Program-made: the position numbers and the translations under genes | NCBI GenBank assembly: GCA_965230415.1 | Contig: CBDDKZ010000005.1 | Span: forward strand, 5,456,001-5,520,000 | Direction of reading: 5' to 3' | Origin: CBDDKZ01 sp965230415 | GTDB lineage: Bacteria > Bacteroidota > Bacteroidia > Cytophagales > JAAEPT01 | DNA: 64,000 nucleotides | Notes under the pieces: generated by a model | What the model was told of the DNA's origin: nothing | Databases searched by the model: none | What the model saw: the letters and a program-made list of their open reading frames with translations, nothing else | In this document: one piece after another, positions 52,558-62,687 of the stretch | How the letters are laid out: each line of letters begins with the position of its first letter | Numbering within the stretch: the first letter of the stretch is position 1

Positions 52558-55500
52558 ATGCGTTATTATACTCTTGCCCTTCTAATTGGAATAAGCACTT
52601 ACCTTAGCCTGACAAAAAGCTATGCGCAATCCGGAGGAGAAACTGTAATGGTTTCAGGTACTTCGTGTATCCCCGGAGGACAAGGAGGACCACTTGATCA
52701 AAATTACGCTTATCAGGGAAATATAAATGGTGGTTTAACAAACTTTGGAGGACTAACAGCTGTTTATCATTATTGGATAAGTGATGATGGGCTGAATGCA
52801 CTTGTGTCTGATAACACAGGAAATTTTTCTATTTGTGACGCAAACCTGGGAGTTGATATTTATTACACAGCAAGTGGTACGGCACTTGGTCAACCTCCCT
52901 GCAACACATGGACAGTAAACGCGGCAGGAAATTGCAGCACAGCCGGAGCGTTTAGCATGACAGGTGATTGTGAAACGGTGGTGATCACCGCCCCTGAAAT
53001 TAGCATACTGGCAGGAGCTACACCTTATACAAGCGGAGCAAGCAACTATGCTTTTAATTCGCTCCATGCAGGAGATAGTGAGACGGCCACCTTTACAATC
53101 GAAAACGCTGGCACGGGCACTCTAAACCTTACAGGATCACCAATTGTAAGCATATCAGGAGACAGCGAATTCAGTATTTCCGCACAACCGGGCTCGACAA
53201 TCGCGGCCGGTAACTCCACTACTTTTAATGTATTATTCAGGCCCGCCTGCACACCCGGAAGCAAAAGTGCCACCATAAGCATATCAAACGACGATGCCGA
53301 CGAAAACCCATTTACTTTCACATTGTCAGCCACAACTCTGGAAACAAGCATTACTTATAATGGCAGTTCCTATTGTCAAAGCGAATCGGACCCTTCACCC
53401 TCGTTAAGCGGAACCTCAGGAGGAACGTATAGTTCTACAGCCGGTCTTTCAATAGCATCGTCTTCTGGTACCATAGACTTATCAGCAAGTACAGCCGGTA
53501 ACTACACTGTAAATTATTCAATTGGGGGGTGCACAAATTTGGCATCAAGCAGCATAGCGATAAAAGCAAACCCCACACCATCCATTACAGGAACACTTAG
53601 TTACTGTAGCAGTGACGGAAGCACTACACTTTCCGCCGATCAGGCTTATGATTCCTACACCTGGTCTTCGGGTGGAAATTCCCAAAGTGAGGCGGTCAAC
53701 ACCGCCGATAATCCCGTTGCTTTGACGGTCACTGCCAACGGTTGCGCAGGTTCTGCTCAGGCGGTTAACGTCAGCGCCATAGCAAACCCCACACCATCCA
53801 TTACAGGAACATTCAGTTACTGTAGCAGTGACGGAAGCACTACACTTTCCGCCGATCAGGCTTACGATTCCTACACCTGGTCTTCAGGAGGAAATTCCCA
53901 AAGTGAGGCGGTCAACACCGCCGATAACCCCGTTGCTTTGACGGTCACTGCCAACGGTTGCGCAGGTTCTGCACAAGCAGTGAATGTCACTGCCATTGCT
54001 AATCCTACGCCTTCTATTACCGGTACACTCAGCTATTGTACCAACGACGGTAGTACTACCCTATCCGCCGATCAGGCTTACGATTCTTATTCATGGTCAT
54101 CAGGAGGTAGTGCGCAAAGTGAAGCTGTAAATACAGCGGATAATCCCATTGCATTAACGGTAACTGCCAACGGTTGTGCCGGTTCTGCACAAGCAGTGAA
54201 TGTCACTGCCATTGCTAATCCTACACCTTCTATTACCGGTACATTCAGTTACTGTAGCAGTGACGGAAGCACTACACTTTCCGCCGATCAGGCTTACGAT
54301 TCCTACATCTGGTCTTCGGGAGGAAATTCCCAAAGCGAGGCAGTCAACACGGCCGATAATCCCGTTGCTTTGACGGTCACTGCCAACGGTTGCGCAGGTT
54401 CTGCTCAGGCGGTTAACGTCAGCGCCATAGCGAACCCCACACCATCCATTACAGGAACACTCAGTTACTGTAGCAACGACGGTAGTACTACCCTATCCGC
54501 CGATCAGGCTTACGATTCTTATTCATGGTCATCAGGAGGTAGTGCGCAAAGTGAAGCTGTAAATACAGCGGATAATCCCATTGCATTAACGGTAACTGCC
54601 AACGGTTGTGCCGGTTCTGCACAAGCAGTGAATGTCACTGCCATTGCTAATCCTACACCTTCTATTACCGGTACATTCAGTTACTGTAGCAGTGACGGAA
54701 GCACTACACTTTCCGCCGATCAGGCTTACGATTCTTATTCATGGTCATCAGGAGGTAGTGCGCAAAGTGAAGCTGTAAATACAGCGGATAATCCCATTGC
54801 ATTAACGGTCACTGCCAACGGTTGCGCAGGTTCTGCTCAGGCGGTTAACGTCAGCGCCATAGCGAACCCCACACCATCCATTACAGGAACACTCAGTTAC
54901 TGTAGCAGTGACGGAAGCACTACACTTTCCGCCGATCAGGCTTACGATTCCTACACCTGGTCTTCGGGTGGAAGTGCACAAAGTGAAGCGGTTAACACCG
55001 CCGATAATCCCGTTGCTTTGACGGTCACTGCCAACGGTTGCGCAGGTTCTGCTCAGGCGGTTAACGTCAGCGCCATAGCGAACCCCACACCATCCATTAC
55101 AGGAACACTCAGTTACTGTAGCAGTGACGGAAGCACTACACTTTCCGCCGATCAGGCTTACGATTCCTACACCTGGTCTTCGGGTGGAAGTGCACAAAGT
55201 GAAGCGGTTAACACCGCCGATAATCCCGTTGCTTTGACGGTCACTGCCAACGGTTGCGCAGGTTCTGCTCAGGCGGTTAACGTCAGCGCCATAGCGAACC
55301 CCACACCATCCATTACAGGAACACTCAGTTACTGTAGCAGTGACGGAAGCACTACACTTTCCGCCGATCAGGCTTACGATTCCTACACCTGGTCTTCGGG
55401 TGGAAGTGCACAAAGTGAAGCGGTTAACACCGCCGATAATCCCGTTGCTTTGACGGTCACTGCCAACGGTTGCTCAGGTTCTGCTCAGGCGGTTAACGTC

Positions 55501-55962
55501 AGCGCCATAGTAAATCCAACACCGTCAATAAGGGGTGTTTTAAACTATTGCAGCAATGACGGAGGTACTATTTTATCTGCGGATCAAAACTATGACACTT
55601 ATTTGTGGTCGTCAGGTGGATCGGCAATGGATGAAAATGTGGACACTTCTGACAACCCGATCACCTTAATAGTCACCCTCGCGGGTTGCAGCGGAAATTC
55701 TGGCAGTGTAAACGTCATTGCAGATATATGTACAGACTTATTTGAAGAACAGTCAGACGATATTTTCACCGTTTACCCCAACCCAAGTTACGGAAGTACA
55801 ATCAATTTTTCGAAACCGCTTAATAACATCGTAATCAGCTCTATAGAGGGGCAATTATTGGTGTATAAAAAATCAGGTCAATCGATGAATATTGACAAAC
55901 TCCCCATCGGAATTTTCATCTTAAACTGTGAAGAAGGAAGACAGCTTATAATAAAGAAATAA
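52558..55962 (+). CDS. Repeat-rich T9SS surface protein with tandem PKD-like domains
   Basis: The protein has 1134 residues with a signal peptide (ends KSYAQS). The N-terminus (about 20-150) holds an unfamiliar domain with paired cysteines; about 150-260 is a choice-of-anchor D/HYDIN-type domain (TATFTIENAGTGTL). Nine near-identical 72-residue PKD/Ig-like repeats (NPTPSITGT, SYCSSDGSTTLSADQ, NGCAGSAQAVNV) run from 338 to 985, then a tenth, diverged repeat, then a type A sorting domain (YPNPSYGSTINFS). Each repeat has two cysteines that may form a disulphide. Known of the family: stalk-like extracellular proteins. It has a strong terminator. Confidence 0.92.
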   Translation: MRYYTLALLIGISTYLSLTKSYAQSGGETVMVSGTSCIPGGQGGPLDQNYAYQGNINGGLTNFGGLTAVYHYWISDDGLNALVSDNTGNFSICDANLGVDIYYTASGTALGQPPCNTWTVNAAGNCSTAGAFSMTGDCETVVITAPEISILAGATPYTSGASNYAFNSLHAGDSETATFTIENAGTGTLNLTGSPIVSISGDSEFSISAQPGSTIAAGNSTTFNVLFRPACTPGSKSATISISNDDADENPFTFTLSATTLETSITYNGSSYCQSESDPSPSLSGTSGGTYSSTAGLSIASSSGTIDLSASTAGNYTVNYSIGGCTNLASSSIAIKANPTPSITGTLSYCSSDGSTTLSADQAYDSYTWSSGGNSQSEAVNTADNPVALTVTANGCAGSAQAVNVSAIANPTPSITGTFSYCSSDGSTTLSADQAYDSYTWSSGGNSQSEAVNTADNPVALTVTANGCAGSAQAVNVTAIANPTPSITGTLSYCTNDGSTTLSADQAYDSYSWSSGGSAQSEAVNTADNPIALTVTANGCAGSAQAVNVTAIANPTPSITGTFSYCSSDGSTTLSADQAYDSYIWSSGGNSQSEAVNTADNPVALTVTANGCAGSAQAVNVSAIANPTPSITGTLSYCSNDGSTTLSADQAYDSYSWSSGGSAQSEAVNTADNPIALTVTANGCAGSAQAVNVTAIANPTPSITGTFSYCSSDGSTTLSADQAYDSYSWSSGGSAQSEAVNTADNPIALTVTANGCAGSAQAVNVSAIANPTPSITGTLSYCSSDGSTTLSADQAYDSYTWSSGGSAQSEAVNTADNPVALTVTANGCAGSAQAVNVSAIANPTPSITGTLSYCSSDGSTTLSADQAYDSYTWSSGGSAQSEAVNTADNPVALTVTANGCAGSAQAVNVSAIANPTPSITGTLSYCSSDGSTTLSADQAYDSYTWSSGGSAQSEAVNTADNPVALTVTANGCSGSAQAVNVSAIVNPTPSIRGVLNYCSNDGGTILSADQNYDTYLWSSGGSAMDENVDTSDNPITLIVTLAGCSGNSGSVNVIADICTDLFEEQSDDIFTVYPNPSYGSTINFSKPLNNIVISSIEGQLLVYKKSGQSMNIDKLPIGIFILNCEEGRQLIIKK
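53569..55512 (+). repeat. Nine tandem 216-bp repeats inside the surface gene
   Basis: Nine units of exactly 216 bp, with no gaps. Copies 7-9 are almost identical in DNA. Copies 3, 5 and 6 carry blocks of a second sequence type (for example AATCCTACGCCTTC in place of AACCCCACACCATC), which switch inside units, a mosaic typical of recombination or slippage. Confidence 0.92.
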
Positions 55963-56023
55963 TGGATTGTGTTGTTTTCTAAAAGCGGGCGCAGACAGAT
56001 TGGATATTACATTACGCCCTGTA

Positions 56024-56058
56024 CCCTAGGCTTAAAAAGTGTGTTTTTAGGCTTAGGG
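56024..56058 (+). terminator. Rho-independent terminator of the repeat protein
   Basis: A 15-bp stem with two G-U pairs (CCCTAGGCTTAAAAA / TTTTTAGGCTTAGGG), a 5-nt loop, then TTTTATTTTG. It lies 61 bp after the stop codon. Confidence 0.85.
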
Positions 56059-56659
56059 TTTTATTTTGACACCCTCCGATGTTTATTATTATCGAAGGCA
56101 GCCCCCCGCACTAAATATTCTAATGCTGTATAAAAATTTATCCCAGGCACCAAATTAATAGCACCCGGGATAACTAAAGCAAACCTAAAAGTTCTATATT
56201 TTTGGATGTTAAATATCAGAAACCGGTGGAATGTTATTTACATATCCACCGGACCGAATTCAACTTAAAAACTGTCTGATACGAAGACCAGAACAGACTC
56301 TATCTTTTGGGTAAAGTATACCCTCTATTTTTTAAAATTCGTTTATATTTGTCGGCGACAATTGTGCATATGCACTATTGAAAAGACTTCCCTCCTTTTC
56401 TCCTTCTTCCCTGAATGCAATTACCAAATAATCAATGAGCTACTCATACCGCCTATACAGCCTATACCGCCTATACCGCCTATACCGCCTTTGATAATGC
56501 AACACTACTGCAAATATAACACAATATCTTACTTTTACAACAGTGTTGCATTTAATATTTAGTCACAAAAAAACATCTTTTAATACCGCAAGGCCTTCAT
56601 TTTATCGGAATTTTCGACATCTTAGCTGACTAAAAATAAGTAAATACCGTTCATTGAGT
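56059..56659. other. Gene-free stretch with microsatellite and inverted repeat
   Basis: No credible gene. It holds a 9-bp tandem repeat at 56447-56491 and a perfect 11-bp inverted repeat AATGCAACACT / AGTGTTGCATT (about 56495-56553) with a long loop. Confidence 0.6.
56447..56491. repeat. Five 9-bp tandem repeats (TACCGCCTA)
   Basis: Five units: TACCGCCTA, TACAGCCTA, TACCGCCTA, TACCGCCTA and TACCGCCTT. A short open frame here translates to IPP repeats but has no other sign of being a gene. Confidence 0.85.
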
Positions 56660-57769
56660 ATGAATCACAAGCTCAGCATCCTCAACTGCTCTCTTTGTCT
56701 CCTTTTTTTTGCCATCTCGCAACTAAGCGCACAAGACATTGTTCAAAATGGTGGTTTTGAAAACTTTTATGCATGTCCGGAAAAGTTAAATCTCTCACCA
56801 AATGAAGCAAAAATAGCGCCTTCATGGAGTTCGGCATCCAATGGTACGCCCGATTTATTCAATAGATGTTCAGACAATTTTGAAACAGGAATCAGTAATT
56901 TTTGTGGCGTTACCAACCCCTATGAAGGCAAAGGGTTTGCCGGAATCACCACATGGCAAGATGATGGATACCGCGAATATCTAATCAATCACTTTGCGGA
57001 GCCCCTTGTTAGAGACCAGCTCTATGAGGTCAAATTCTACTACCAACTATCTACCTACTCTATGTATAGCATTGACCGAATGAGCATGTACCTCGCCGAT
57101 TCCATTCCTTACGCCAAGCATGACAAACACCTTTCGTTAAAGTCCACACACACAAAAACCACCCCTAGTGCTTTGAGTCCGGCTACCGGCAGCTGGGAAG
57201 CATTCACCTATACCTACCGGGCCAAAGGCGGTGAAAAAATGATCTTGATAGGAAACTTATCTGACAATCGAACTACTAAAACGATGCACCTCAAATGGAA
57301 ACATGAGCAGGAACCTGAATTGGCCCACGCAGCTTACTATTACATCGATGCACTCTCCATCACTCCTATCTACTACGATAAAGGGGAAGACACCACCGCG
57401 CAGACATCACCTATTGTTCAAAAAATAGTCATCGAAGACCCGCAACTTGTATTGCCGAAAGTTTATTTTGATTTTGACAAGAGCCTCCTGTTACCGTCAT
57501 CAAAACCCGCACTCGATAAAGTTGTCACATTCTTAAAAACAAACAGTAACTATCAAATTGAAATACAAGGACACACCGACTCAAAAGGTTCCGTGTTACA
57601 TAACCAGCAATTATCTGAAGAGCGAGCCAGTGCCGTAGGGTATTATTTGATTAAAAATGGCATAGACAAAAACCGTATCAAATCCATTGGCTTTGGGGCT
57701 TCCAAACCACTGGGCAGCGATGATAAAGTCAACAGACGGGTAGAAATTGTTTATTTCGGCTCTAACTAA
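56660..57769 (+). CDS. OmpA-family outer-membrane protein with galactose-binding-like N-terminus
   Basis: The protein has 369 residues, starting at MNHKLSI (a TTG two codons earlier is possible), with a signal peptide ending SQLSAQD. The N-terminal domain (about 25-230), VQNGGFENFYACP to YYYIDALSI, is a carbohydrate-binding-like sandwich common in Bacteroidota. The C-terminal 110 residues are an OmpA peptidoglycan-binding domain (VYFDFDKSLLLP, IEIQGHTDSKG, NQQLSEERASAV, NRRVEIVYFG). It probably links the outer-membrane surface to the cell wall. A decayed T9SS gene follows. Confidence 0.92.
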   Translation: MNHKLSILNCSLCLLFFAISQLSAQDIVQNGGFENFYACPEKLNLSPNEAKIAPSWSSASNGTPDLFNRCSDNFETGISNFCGVTNPYEGKGFAGITTWQDDGYREYLINHFAEPLVRDQLYEVKFYYQLSTYSMYSIDRMSMYLADSIPYAKHDKHLSLKSTHTKTTPSALSPATGSWEAFTYTYRAKGGEKMILIGNLSDNRTTKTMHLKWKHEQEPELAHAAYYYIDALSITPIYYDKGEDTTAQTSPIVQKIVIEDPQLVLPKVYFDFDKSLLLPSSKPALDKVVTFLKTNSNYQIEIQGHTDSKGSVLHNQQLSEERASAVGYYLIKNGIDKNRIKSIGFGASKPLGSDDKVNRRVEIVYFGSN

Positions 57770-57862
57770 AAATCATAGCTTTACCTCATTAAAAAGAGCA
57801 ATCACTTTACACAAGCCTGTACTTTTTTATAGTTGGTCATCTTTAAACCAAAAGCTTTTTTT

Positions 57863-58318
57863 ATGCCTACACTCACCAAATTAATAGGCACGCCCTGCTT
57901 ACTCATTTTATTGACTTCTGGCATCAATGCGCAGGAATTACTCACGAACCGTCAAATCTATGATTACGACATCGGTGATGAGTTTCATCGTGATTACGGA
58001 CTACCTGTACCCGGAGCTTATTCTACTACAAAAAAGGAGATCAGGAATGCGGTACACCATCCGAAATTTTAACTTCGATCAAAGCATCTAACAAAATAAA
58101 AACGATTAACTGTTTACCCTATATCTGCTTCGAACTATTTGATTGTTGAAGGATTGCGTTACAACAAAACGACCATCAATTTATACAACGCTCAAGGGCA
58201 CCCGGAAGATGTTGTTGAACTATCCGGTAAGTCAGTCGATATTTCATCTTTACAATCGGGAGTCTATTTTATAGAAATCATTGAAAACGATGAAATAAGG
58301 CGCGCGAAATTTGTGTAG
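57863..58318 (+). pseudogene. Remnant of a T9SS-exported protein
   Basis: The first part (57863-58072) codes for a signal peptide and QELLTNRQIYDYDIGDEFH, which is the start of a known Bacteroidota secreted family, then stops. After about 70 bp of non-coding DNA, the plus strand at 58143-58318 reads a type A sorting-domain tail (INLYNAQGHPED, SSLQSGVYFIEI, RRAKFV). The two ends survive while the middle is gone, and the frames differ. So it is a deletion-derived pseudogene rather than a small real gene. Confidence 0.75.
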
Positions 58319-58340
58319 GAATAATATTAAAAAAATTAAG

Positions 58341-58370
58341 GGACTGTCTCCACAATTAGAGACAGCCCCA
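58341..58370 (-). terminator. Rho-independent terminator of the large BNR gene
   Basis: GGGGCTGTCTC and GAGACAGTCCC pair around an 8-nt loop on the minus strand, followed by CTTAATTTTTTT. It lies 43 bp beyond the stop codon. Confidence 0.85.
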
Positions 58371-58412
58371 AACCCCATAATAATTTGAGATTTTATTGTT
58401 TAGCTATTAACC

Positions 58413-61400
58413 TTATAATTTCAGAAACTTCACCATTTCCAAACCGCTGTTTGTTTGAATTTGTAAATGGTAAATACCTGTACTCAAAGTGGAAACATCG
58501 AGGGTAATGTTACTTCCACCTACCTTATTTATCTGAGCATCTTTGCTAACACCCTGGCCATCAACGAGGAACACACCTTCGACAACCCCTTCCACAAGTG
58601 TAATATTCAATTGATCTTCTACCGGGTTTGGCGTCAGCTTCACCTTCGAATGGTCTGCGTACAATGAAACTTTTGATGTACCACTACATGTACCCATGAT
58701 GTAATTATGATCGCTTTGCGCTCCTAAATATTGACCGTAAGGTGCCGAATATTTAAAGAAGAAATCAACCGATGTACCTGAGGCTACATTAGCTACTCCA
58801 AATATGCGATTGGCATTGTCGATCGACGGCCCGAATGAACCCTGATAACTTCCATTTAACCAGTAGTCCATGTAAACGAAACCAGTACCCATACCTTCAG
58901 CTCCATCCCAATCAATAATCAGTTGTGTATCATTTTCCGAAATTGAAATCACGTATTCGTTTGTGGGCCCGTCTACTACACAATCGTTTCCTTCGTCTAT
59001 CTGTCCGTCGCAATTATCATCTACCCCGTTATCGGCAATTTCTGGTGTTCCCGGGTTCACCTGCTGATTGGCATCATTGCAGTCGCCACCAACAGACACA
59101 TAATTTGCCAATTCCCCACAAGCACTTAACTCGGTATCAGGATCACCGTAGCCATCGTTATCACCATCGATAAATTGTGAGATCATGAGTCCTTCGTTGT
59201 TTTCCCCGTTGCAGTTATTATCATACTGATCACAAAGTTCTTCTGCACCCGGATTGATGTTATCGCGAGTATCATCGCAATCGCCAGCAACAGCTACATA
59301 GTATTGTGGAGCTACACAAGCCATTACGGTATCGGTCGCCACACCATATAAATCGTTATCCTGATCGAAATAGAAAGTAATCAACACACCTTCATCGACC
59401 TGGCCGTCACAATCGTTATCTTTTCCATCGCACAATTCCTCAGCACCCGGGTAAATTGTCGCATCCTGGTCGTCACAGTCGACCAGTTCATTGTAACCAT
59501 CCTGATCATTATCGGGAATGGCATTAGCAAGCGTAAATTCAAAATCATCTACTTTGAATTGCTTAGACAGCGAATGAAAAGTTAAGACATGCGTTCCCTG
59601 CTCCATATAAAGTGCTTCAACAGCTACCGGTTTGAATTCACCGTATGTAGCGGCATAAGGAACTTCCAGGTTATTGGTAAATCTTTCACCATCGAATTCG
59701 AGGTAAAATTGTTTTCCTGCTGCAATGGCGGCTACGTGTGCAGTAAGGTTATATTCACCAGACTGCGTTACATTTACGGTCATAGCAAACCACTCCCCTT
59801 CATCGATCCATGCTACGTTTCCATTAGACGTTCCTTTCTCGAGGTCAACGCCATCATTACGTAGATAAGCTCCTTTGTTCGTCAAATCTTTATCGTAATA
59901 AGCTACTCCTAATCCACCTTGATCGTAGAACTCAGCTTCAACAACACCTGGTATTGTTTGAGCTAACCCATTATATGGTGATTGCCGACTCGAATTATAG
60001 TCGGTTTCCCAAACGCCTCTACCGTAAGAAGCAATACGAATTTTGTTAATACTGTACAAGATTTTGATATCCGTGATTGGTGTATTTGGTAAACCTTCAC
60101 CTACCAGCTGCCAGTCGTCCATATCATCGTTGGTATAATATAAGCCCATGTCAGTACCCAGGTAAATACCATTATCATCTCCAAAATCAGCTTTTATACT
60201 TGTAAGTCTTGTATTTGGTCTTTCTTTGGTAATTTCCTTCCATCCTAAACCTCTATTTATTGTTTCATATATTTTAGAACTACTATAGGCAACAGCACGT
60301 TTTTCATCGGTCGGGTGCGCACTTATGCGACACCTGGCCGGTAAGTTGCTCCAGGAGAATGTTTCAGAAGCATCGTGACTTACCTGACTACCCAGCGTAC
60401 CAGACAAATAAACGATATTATTATTGGCTGGCGACACTTCCAAATGGAGAATTTCTCCATTGGCATAATCCCTTTTCTTTGTCCATGTATCCCCTTGATC
60501 ATCTGAACGATATAAATCCTCATATCCGGCGTACAACACTTTATGATTTACCGGATCCATAACATAAGGAGTTACCCAGGCTCCCTGTCCCGCATCTGCA
60601 GGTTTAATTAAACGGATTGTTTCACTATTTTGACCCCTGGCTTTCTCCCTAAACAATGTTCCATATTGAGTGGAATAATAGACGATATCAGTATTTGTAT
60701 GATCCACATGACATTGCATACCATCGCCACCGCTAATTTTCACCCAATCGTATAAGTCGTCTAAATTACCTGTATGAGTACCATTATCCTGCGAACCTCC
60801 TATTACAAAATTCGGAGCAGCATCTACATTTCCGATACGGTAAAACTGACGAATACCCAAGTTTGATGAAATATTGTGCCAGCCATTTTCCGCAAATGTT
60901 CGGGTATACATACCTCCGTCGTTAGTTGAGTATACCTGATCGCCAAATATTTCCATATCTGTATTATCGGCATGTATCAAGTTGTTGGTTCCTGCTAGTT
61001 TATCATCCCTGAAAAATGTTTCACCACCGTCTGTTGAACGGTAAACAAATATACCTCCCAACAAAAGATCGTCAGGATTGCTTTGGGATACGACTAATGC
61101 AAAATGCACCCAAGCCTGACTATTTTGCGAGCGATTAAGGAACCTGCCCAAATAGTTCGTAGCATTATCAAAGCTGGCTTGCAGACGTAATGAGAAGGTC
61201 TCCCCTCCATCTTCCGAACGATAAACCTTATCAAGCGAACTACCGTGAGCAGTTACCAGATAGACATAATTTGGATTGGCTGGAGTAACAGCCACCATGG
61301 AACGCGTTGCGTTCTCAAAGGTTTTCTGTTCAAAACTAAGCCCTCCGTCTGTTGAGCGGTAAAAAAAGTTACCGGTAACATACACTACCGAATTATCACC

Positions 61401-62201
61401 AGGCTTAAATGTAATATCACTAAATGTCCCATCGATCATTTTCTCAAAAGACTGACCACCATTCAACGTTTTGTACAAACCTCCCGTTGCTAATACATAG
61501 ACCTTATTTTCATCTTCCGGGTCAACCAGGATTTTACGTACATTAGTCAACGATCCGTTGTTATAAACTGAAGTTGACCAGTTTTGACCTGCATCTGTGG
61601 ATTTATAGATATAACCGTAACCCTGGCCACCGCAATACAATGTTGTAGGATTAGATGGCGCCACACAAATGGCAAACAGATTCAGTAATGGTAGCTGATC
61701 CCCTATCGCTGACCAGCTTCTACCATCATCAGATGAAGTCCAAACACCACCTCCCGGTGAAACTGCATAAATGATATTATTGACCATATCTTTGCTCATA
61801 GCACTCAATCGACCTATTCCATCACCGGCTCCGGTAGAGGATGGCGTACTTTTAGCGATGCGCGGCCCCAGCTCCGTCCATACACTACCTGTTCCCAGCG
61901 AACTACCGGCTTCTTTGGCTGCTAGTTTGCTTTTCTTTAGTTTCGCCAGTTCCTTCGTGAAATCCCTTTTAATCCTGTGGCCATCAGCGTCAAAATCGCC
62001 TTCATGAATAAATAACCAACGCTGATAATACTTCCAGCCTACATGTTTTTCACCCGTTTCGTTGAAATAATCTTTCGCGGCTTTTTTAATTTCAAAAAGA
62101 GTAGCATCTCCGTTTTCTAATATTTCGGGAAAGCTCGTCTGTCCCATTGTACTCACGTACATACCAACCATTACGGCCAGCAATAGTAGCTTTTTCATCA
62201 T
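58413..62201 (-). CDS. BNR-propeller / CBM / MopE-motif protein, T9SS type A
   Basis: The protein has 1262 residues with signal peptide (MKKLLLLAVMVGMYVSTMGQ). About 100-770 is a two-propeller, sortilin/GH74-like domain with many Asp-boxes (TSSDDGRSWS, KSTDAGQNWS, RSTDGGLSFE, RSEDGGETFS, RSDDQGDTWT). A CBM6-like domain follows (VEAEFYDQGGLG, about 780-910), then three MopE-type metal motifs (DNDCDG, GDCDD). The last 190 residues share with 1-1518 a module EYVISISENDTQLIIDWDG..QSDHNYIMG, then a sorting domain. A GH74-like catalytic pair of Asp cannot be confirmed by eye. It may degrade a beta-glucan or act as an adhesin. Confidence 0.92.
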   Translation of the reverse strand: MMKKLLLLAVMVGMYVSTMGQTSFPEILENGDATLFEIKKAAKDYFNETGEKHVGWKYYQRWLFIHEGDFDADGHRIKRDFTKELAKLKKSKLAAKEAGSSLGTGSVWTELGPRIAKSTPSSTGAGDGIGRLSAMSKDMVNNIIYAVSPGGGVWTSSDDGRSWSAIGDQLPLLNLFAICVAPSNPTTLYCGGQGYGYIYKSTDAGQNWSTSVYNNGSLTNVRKILVDPEDENKVYVLATGGLYKTLNGGQSFEKMIDGTFSDITFKPGDNSVVYVTGNFFYRSTDGGLSFEQKTFENATRSMVAVTPANPNYVYLVTAHGSSLDKVYRSEDGGETFSLRLQASFDNATNYLGRFLNRSQNSQAWVHFALVVSQSNPDDLLLGGIFVYRSTDGGETFFRDDKLAGTNNLIHADNTDMEIFGDQVYSTNDGGMYTRTFAENGWHNISSNLGIRQFYRIGNVDAAPNFVIGGSQDNGTHTGNLDDLYDWVKISGGDGMQCHVDHTNTDIVYYSTQYGTLFREKARGQNSETIRLIKPADAGQGAWVTPYVMDPVNHKVLYAGYEDLYRSDDQGDTWTKKRDYANGEILHLEVSPANNNIVYLSGTLGSQVSHDASETFSWSNLPARCRISAHPTDEKRAVAYSSSKIYETINRGLGWKEITKERPNTRLTSIKADFGDDNGIYLGTDMGLYYTNDDMDDWQLVGEGLPNTPITDIKILYSINKIRIASYGRGVWETDYNSSRQSPYNGLAQTIPGVVEAEFYDQGGLGVAYYDKDLTNKGAYLRNDGVDLEKGTSNGNVAWIDEGEWFAMTVNVTQSGEYNLTAHVAAIAAGKQFYLEFDGERFTNNLEVPYAATYGEFKPVAVEALYMEQGTHVLTFHSLSKQFKVDDFEFTLANAIPDNDQDGYNELVDCDDQDATIYPGAEELCDGKDNDCDGQVDEGVLITFYFDQDNDLYGVATDTVMACVAPQYYVAVAGDCDDTRDNINPGAEELCDQYDNNCNGENNEGLMISQFIDGDNDGYGDPDTELSACGELANYVSVGGDCNDANQQVNPGTPEIADNGVDDNCDGQIDEGNDCVVDGPTNEYVISISENDTQLIIDWDGAEGMGTGFVYMDYWLNGSYQGSFGPSIDNANRIFGVANVASGTSVDFFFKYSAPYGQYLGAQSDHNYIMGTCSGTSKVSLYADHSKVKLTPNPVEDQLNITLVEGVVEGVFLVDGQGVSKDAQINKVGGSNITLDVSTLSTGIYHLQIQTNSGLEMVKFLKL

Positions 62202-62687
62202 TTTACTTGGTGTTTTTTATTAACTACAGGCAAGTTAGAAGCTGAATTTTTAGGGAAATAATCTTTTATATTAATGGGGTCGCCTGCCAGACAAATCGAT
62301 TCATTCGCGGGTATAAAATTGCATTTTGAAATTAATTGAAGAAAATGGGGTATTTGTAGGAAGGCTTTTCATTCATGCCTTGGTTTGGATCGATTGGTCG
62401 TACTAAATTGATGGAAACGAAAGTTAGCAGGTCGAAAAGGTAGTAGAGTCATTAAAGAACGTACATTCGAGATTTCCATTAATTGACCTGTGCTGAATTC
62501 AACGTAGCCATGTTCGAATGGCTTGCTTGATCCGGAATAAAGCCTGTACTATTTTTTGGTCGATCCGGATAGCTCTTAATAACCAAGTAGCGTCATTCTC
62601 TGAAGACACTGACACTGATGGGGAGCATTGATGGGATTTATGATCCACTTAGCATTCAAAGTAAATTATGCACGCAAAATTAAAGTG
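62202..62687. other. Intergenic stretch without recognisable features
   Basis: 486 bp with no open frame that looks real, and no hairpin or repeat that I can support. It must hold the promoter of the large BNR gene. Confidence 0.5.

Noticed and set aside
54802..55413. 203-codon antisense open frame
   Set aside because: Antisense of the 216-bp repeats; it exists only because the repeat length is a multiple of three.
53569..55512. Could look like a CRISPR or satellite array
   Set aside because: Units are 216 bp, contiguous and in frame within a signal-peptide to sorting-domain gene.
56362..56562. 66-codon open frame with IPP repeats
   Set aside because: Created by the 9-bp tandem repeat; no signal peptide, domain or partner.
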